Positions 59,301 to 64,000 of a stretch of 64,000 nucleotides of DNA are shown here, in pieces. The notes beneath the pieces are model-generated. The model did no database searches. It was not told the origin of the DNA and saw nothing but the letters and a program-made list of their open reading frames with translations. Positions within the stretch are counted from its first letter, which is position 1; each line of letters opens with the position of its first letter. Source of the stretch: Acorus gramineus (lineage: Eukaryota; Streptophyta; Magnoliopsida; Acorales; Acoraceae); contig CM060851.1 of assembly GCA_030737835.1 (NCBI GenBank), forward strand, positions 9,853,611 through 9,917,610. The letters are read 5' to 3'. The position numbers and the translations under genes are program-made.

Positions 59301-61829
59301 TGGTGAAAGTGATCTACTGCCAATCAATGGTGCTGCTACAATTTCCTCCGTTGTTAAGGATATGTCAGATAAAATCATTGAATGTTCAAGTGGGGCTGAA
59401 TCCGATTCACTTCACGATGAGGTGTCACTGGATGGTAGATCATCACTGGTTTCCGTAGCTTGTGGTGAAGGTACTGGGACACCTCTCACTTCCAAGCTGG
59501 CAGTAGATTCTAATGTTTTCATAAATCATGCTGAAAGGTTGAACTCGACTCCTTTTTCCTCAACTATATCTGATACGCCAATGGAGGAAGTTTTACTGGG
59601 AGAACGAGTAGTAGAAAAGAAAGTAGATTTTGCTCTACTTGGCCCACATTCGCATGAGGCCCTTGCAAAATCTCTGTCTGCAGAACATGGAGAAGATGAG
59701 GTTCTCTCTACAAATGATGTGACTGTGCCGGGCGCATTTGAGGAAATGGAAGATCAAGAACCTATGTGCTTCAATGATGTGCCTTTGGAGCAGAATCCAA
59801 TCATATTGATGGAGCAAGGGCATGAAGTTTTAGCTGGAGAAAACAGTCATGAACCTAACTCGGGTATGTGAGTACAACTTTGTAGACTGCTTTTATTTAA
59901 TATTCAATTACTTTATCCACTTGTGATTTCCTGTGTAATTATTTCAGTGCTCTATTTAAAATTAACCAAAATAGGAGCATGGGCCCAGTAGTTCATTCAT
60001 ATGTAGCATCACTGACATCAATGCATGGAGACTTCCATGCCATGGATAACTTCAGTAGGAAACTTATCAAAAGATGTGCAATGAGTTCATAATTGGGTAT
60101 GTTTTCCTGGCATCATCAGCAGAATTATTGCAAGAAAGTGGACTCTATGATAAACAAAGTTTCTCATATTGATAATATGTGCTTGATTTATGGTTAAACA
60201 GGTAGTTTCAAACAATCGCTGATGAATAGGTAGAAGATTCTCCTTCTATTATGGGGTCTTGGTGGTTTGGAAGGTGAATTTTTGAGTGTTTTTTTAAGGG
60301 ACTCTCCCCTTCACCCCCCCCCCCCCCCCCCAATTTTTCTTTTTCCTCTTCTTCTCTTCTTTCTACTCGATGGAGATACCTCGTCTCCTATCCAGAGGTT
60401 TCTTATTAAATAAGATTCTGCTATCACCCTTAATTTTTTTTTTCTGGATGAATGTGAAAAATTTTGAGAACACAAAAATGTTATCAAATGATATTTCTGT
60501 AACATGTACTCCTGGTATCATCAAGTATGCCCTCATCTTATTGCATGTGAGGTGTCTGTCACTTGTTAGTCAGTTCTTCAACTTTCAGGCTGTCAATTTC
60601 TTATAGCCTTTCTGAGTTATATTTTTGTTCTGGCATGCCCATCAAATTTATTATGTGGTCAAGTCTTATGCAGCTCCTCTTGGCTGCCCGGGTAGAGAGC
60701 CAGGTTCTACACTCAATTACAAGGAGGCATCAAGTGATGGTTTAGGCATTTACCTCGATGGTTTACTTAATCAAAATTCTGTGAAAGGAGAATAGAAAAG
60801 ATGGGTCCAATATGGAAACACCCTACGTGTGCAATGAAGAGAAAGTACTGATAACCTTTCGTCTAAATTGTCTTTAGCCATGCAATGACATTGATTTTTC
60901 TTTGTGAGAATCAGTAGGAATTTTATCACCAAATGTCCTTCAGGTACAATTCCAAAAAAAGTGAAGGGAGAGAGAGGGAAGGGAGGGAGCACAAATTATC
61001 TCAGTACACCCTCTCAATAATGCTGACTAAAATTACTTTTTTGCTCTCCTGTAGTCACCAGCTATATTAATATACACATTTCATAGAAAATATTACTGAT
61101 TGAGCCATCCTGACACTCACCTCCTTGTTTGGTACTCGTATTTTTCTTATCAGACTTCGGCAAAACAGTCCTCAAGAGATGCATATGGTTGGTCACATAC
61201 ACGAATGCCAAAATTGGTCAAATTACATTCTTTGATTCAGTTCAAGATAAATGAATACATCTATCATAACTTTTTCACGAGGTGGTTCCACCTATTGTGT
61301 CATGATTCATGAATAATTGTTTTGACCATTCAAAACTCAAAATCAGACAAATAAATTTGGAGCATCTGGCCAATGTAATAATTTAAATGCAACATTTTAT
61401 AGAGGATGTAGATTATTTAATGGATTTGGTGGATTGAACTCATAGTCTAAATGAATTTAATAATACTGATGAAAACTGCCTTTTTACTCTCCTGTAAATT
61501 TTTTTACTGAATGAGACATCCTGGCACTCATCTTCTTGCGTGGCACTCTAAATATCTTCTATCAGACTTTGGCAAAACAGTCCTCAAGAGGAAACATATT
61601 TACTGACTGCCTGGAGCATAATTTTGTTTTTCCCCCCTATATGTTTATGACCACTTATATGATTTCTGGTTTTGATGTTGCAGGGAAAAGTAGATTTAAG
61701 CGGAGGTCTTCCAACTCAGCCTCTCCACTACCTTTCAAAGGTTTGTTAAAACCTTTCCTTATGAGAAAGAAAGGAGGCCGGTTAAAAAAGATAAAGAAAA
61801 ACCATGTAAGGGTGAATTCCCATTACTAA
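53389..61829 (+). CDS. RPP30: RNase P/MRP protein subunit RPP30, six coding exons
   Basis: RPP30 is a protein subunit of nuclear RNase P and RNase MRP, acting in tRNA 5' maturation and rRNA processing; the Arabidopsis counterpart is GAF1. Coding exons are 53,389-53,823, 56,482-56,559, 56,708-56,788, 58,440-58,594, 58,692-59,863 and 61,684-61,829. Phases match at GT-AG junctions, giving 688 residues. Residues 1-265 follow the RNase P p30 TIM-barrel-like domain: FFDLNIPY at the start, LGYAGVAYNRP, DLVVARPLNQ, VDLISIDFSQKLPFRLKLP, RGIYFEITYSH, and NIVFSSAAANANELRGPCDVANL. Animal RPP30 ends soon after. The plant protein adds a long Ser/Asp/Glu-rich tail and a basic last exon (KRRSSNSAS...RKKGGRLKKIKKNH). 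Retention of intron 5 would end the protein at 59,871. The last exon also contains a possible donor (CCAT|GTAAGG), so the extreme C-terminus is less certain. Confidence 0.93.
55747..56244 (+). repeat. 249-bp tandem duplication in RPP30 intron 1
   Basis: Two adjacent copies (55,747-55,995 and 55,996-56,244) run from GGAACCGGAAACAGAACAAC to TGATTAATCTGGT with few differences. The rest of the 2.66-kb intron (53,824-56,481) is non-coding, with a possible retroposon end near 54,360-54,800 (A run at 54,777). Confidence 0.85.
57020..57320 (-). mobile_element. LINE relic (zf-RVT region) in RPP30 intron 3
   Basis: The minus strand reads WGGTSPLKISCFMWLLSPDF near 57,200-57,265 and further decayed cysteine-containing stretches to about 57,090. 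This is the pattern of the zf-RVT domain after the LINE reverse transcriptase. Only about 300 bases are recognisable and the frame changes. The remainder of intron 3 (56,789-58,439) shows nothing else. Confidence 0.6.
61030..61600 (+). repeat. Diverged direct repeat in RPP30 intron 5
   Basis: About 61,030-61,175 and 61,455-61,592 share CTCTCCTGTA, TGAGCCATCCTGACACTCA versus TGAGACATCCTGGCACTCA, and TCGGCAAAACAGTCCTCAAG versus TTGGCAAAACAGTCCTCAAG. It is an older local duplication than that in intron 1. The rest of intron 5 (59,864-61,683) has an 18-base C run and no gene. Confidence 0.75.
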
Positions 61830-64000
61830 TTTTATTACAATCATAAAATTATGGTGATAATTTATATTCCTCTGTCCAGCTTTGTGATTTTGTGTGTTAT
61901 TAGTTTGCTGGTCCTTTTTTTGGCCCTATTATGTGATCTGCCTTTAGGGCTTTAAAGCAGAAAGTTCAGGCTCTAGGTTTTTACAGAACTTGCATAGGAG
62001 ATGGGTGGTGCAGCCATTACTGTGGTGATAAAATGGGGTCGTTTGTATTAGGCAGATTTTCAATGGGTTGGACGGTGGAAGGGTGGTTATCATAATCAAG
62101 ATTGAATGCCATTCTGTAGAATAATGGCAGTCAATGGTGGTTGAGTAACTTAGTATGAGTCTTAGATGTTATGAATGTTTTAAATTTTCTGTGGTATTGG
62201 TTTTCCCAAAACCAATAAGTACTGTTTTGTAGGGGCTGATACCGAATGAAGTTTTTTCTAATATATTTCTTAGAAATGCGAAAAACTATGAAAGAAGGAA
62301 AAAGAAATAGGAAAAAAGATATGGTTAAAAACAATTTGTGTAGCGTCACCCTTAAGCTCTAAGCTATGATGCTTAACTACGACTTTGAACAGGGAAGATA
62401 TGGCGTCAAAACATTTTTTTCTTTTTTTGGGTTGGGAGTGTTGTGGGGGAAGGGATGAGCGATTCCAAAGTTTCTGTGCATCATAAACTTTAAGTTTAGG
62501 TTGTTGGAAAAAAATAATAAAAAAGCACATTTATATGGAGGATGAACATTTATATGGTGGCCTTACATAGCAGACAAAATTTATGTTCATTTACTGATCA
62601 TGTTTTGTGAACTTTAATTAATAGAGGACTAGAAACACGTATTTTTCGTGTTCTCTAGAGGTGCATGTAATTTAACATGTTGTAATTATTATTGATCACA
62701 ACAGTGTCATGACTCACATCATGAATTTGATGATTGCTTTTTCAATTCTTTTTCTAACATCTAACCATTTGTCTGACTTGGAGTCTTGCTTTTTAAGCCA
62801 ACAAAGGGATGTTATTTGCATGTTCTTCCACTTTAAAAACTAAGCAAGGAATTTTAACTACAGGAGTTATAAGTCATTTTTTTTTCTATCCATAATTCTG
62901 TATTATTGTTGGCATGCTAGGTTTCTAATTGGCTGAATATTTGTATTTTTATACTTATTTAGTTGACTAATAAGCTATTATGCTATCTTATTTTAATTTT
63001 CTATCTATTATTTAATTTTCATATGCTATCCTTGTTATGCTGATATTGTTAATATTATTTTGATGCTATTTTGTTATTATTTTGCTATATATATAAAATA
63101 TGCACATGTATTGCTATTTTTTAATATTAAAAGTGACCGATCCCTGACCACTTGATTAATCCCTAGTCTGTCACCAACTGCCTAACTAGCACCTAATGTT
63201 TTTTACAACATTGATTAATGGTAGTGCTCATATAGTCAAATTGGATTTTTTTCTGGGGAAAATCCTGAACTTTTTTGTGTTGCCTCATCTAAGATTCAGA
63301 TTTTCTTGCTTTCATCCATGCATAGCAAATTGTTGATGTTGTTTTTTCTTTTCTTGGAAAAGGGGTGAGAATCCTACCACCTCAATTCATTAGAATTTTA
63401 TGGGTACAGTTCAAAGAAAACATTACACAGAAGAAACTGGATTGGTCTTTTGATTGATTGAGTTCTAATTTTTGGGTCTATTCAATTTTAGATATTTTTG
63501 ATTCGTATTGCTTTGAAGGGTAAATCAAACATGTAAAACATTCACAGGAGCAATCAACGCACACAAAAATAATCACACACAACATAAAAGAGATGATATA
63601 GATTAATGTTGAAAATCCCCAATAAGGTAAAAAACCACGAAACCTAGTCCAGAAACAATTCAGTGTGAGATAATAGGTTTACAATCCTCATTACATTGAC
63701 TCCTCCCTGGAGATTTCCAAAAACTCCCCTGCGACTGTTGTAACTGCAACACCAAGCTGTAAACTTCACGTTGACGGTAACTCCCTGAATGATCTCTTCC
63801 TTAGTGATCAATCTGGTGCAAAGGATCCTTTGTTTGTCCTCCTTTCTTCTCTTCTGTGTTCCCTTCAGGAAACAGTGAGATCCAGTGATGGATCAACCCT
63901 CTATCACAGGTTTGAAGGAGTGATGTTTTAAGAGATTTGGATATGGAACTTTAAAATGTCTCTGAAGATGGTAAAAAAAACTAGTATAGACTCACAAAAA
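61830..64000. other. RPP30 3' region and unassigned sequence
   Basis: It should include the RPP30 3' UTR. No other gene is supported. At 63,350-63,420 a phrase (AATCCTACCACCTCAATTCAT...GGGTACAGTTC) resembles 55,325-55,375 in RPP30 intron 1 (AACCCTACCACCTTCATTCAT...GGGATGCAGTTC), so the two are copies of a small unidentified repeat. From about 63,510 the sequence looks like the edge of another repeat that leaves the window. Confidence 0.4.

Overview
The window looks like nuclear DNA of a flowering plant, probably a eudicot. Genes are split by GT-AG introns, spacers are very AT-rich, and most of the sequence is transposable-element debris. I recognise three host genes with good support. Between 5.06 and 11.4 kb (minus strand) is an RS2Z-type splicing factor with one RRM, two CCHC zinc knuckles and an RS/SP-rich tail; all six coding exons and a 3.1-kb leader intron can be placed. 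Between 20.7 and 23.6 kb (plus) is a small YPPQG/HGKF-repeat protein of the glycine-rich protein A3 type. Between 53.4 and 61.8 kb (plus) is the RNase P/MRP subunit RPP30, with a long plant-type C-terminal extension. A partial GRF-zinc-finger reading frame with a membrane segment lies at 48.7-49.1 kb (minus).

Layout: 1 to about 4.3 kb is a decayed copia element on the minus strand, with a leader full of small hairpin repeats. The RS2Z gene follows. From 11.4 to 17.9 kb is AT-rich spacer with a LINE relic, a SINE and a dyad-repeat array. At 17.9-23.6 kb is the glycine-rich protein locus. From 23.6 to 53.3 kb is mostly mobile elements: a LINE relic, a gypsy fossil, a SINE, a Mutator-like element, a GC-rich non-autonomous LTR element carrying a nested hAT MITE, a Harbinger MITE, an unclassified block, a 4.5-kb non-coding LTR element, a solo LTR, another MITE, and a terminal-inverted-repeat element whose right end lies just upstream of the RPP30 start. 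The last 2.2 kb is unassigned.

The most striking structure is a rearrangement linking two host genes. About 2.3 kb of the RS2Z leader exon/intron (9.08-11.35 kb) is present again in inverted orientation at 18.31-20.64 kb, in the 5' region of the glycine-rich protein gene. The inserted copy is bracketed by a 370-400 bp direct duplication of that gene's own promoter, leader exon and splice donor. The locus therefore has two promoter/leader-exon units with a borrowed leader intron between them.

A second theme is three arrays of roughly 91-95 bp units built around GACACC...GGTGTC dyads (17.2-17.7, 28.9-30.4 and 51.5-51.9 kb). Two of them lie inside elements with terminal inverted repeats. No CRISPR array, rRNA or functional tRNA gene was seen.
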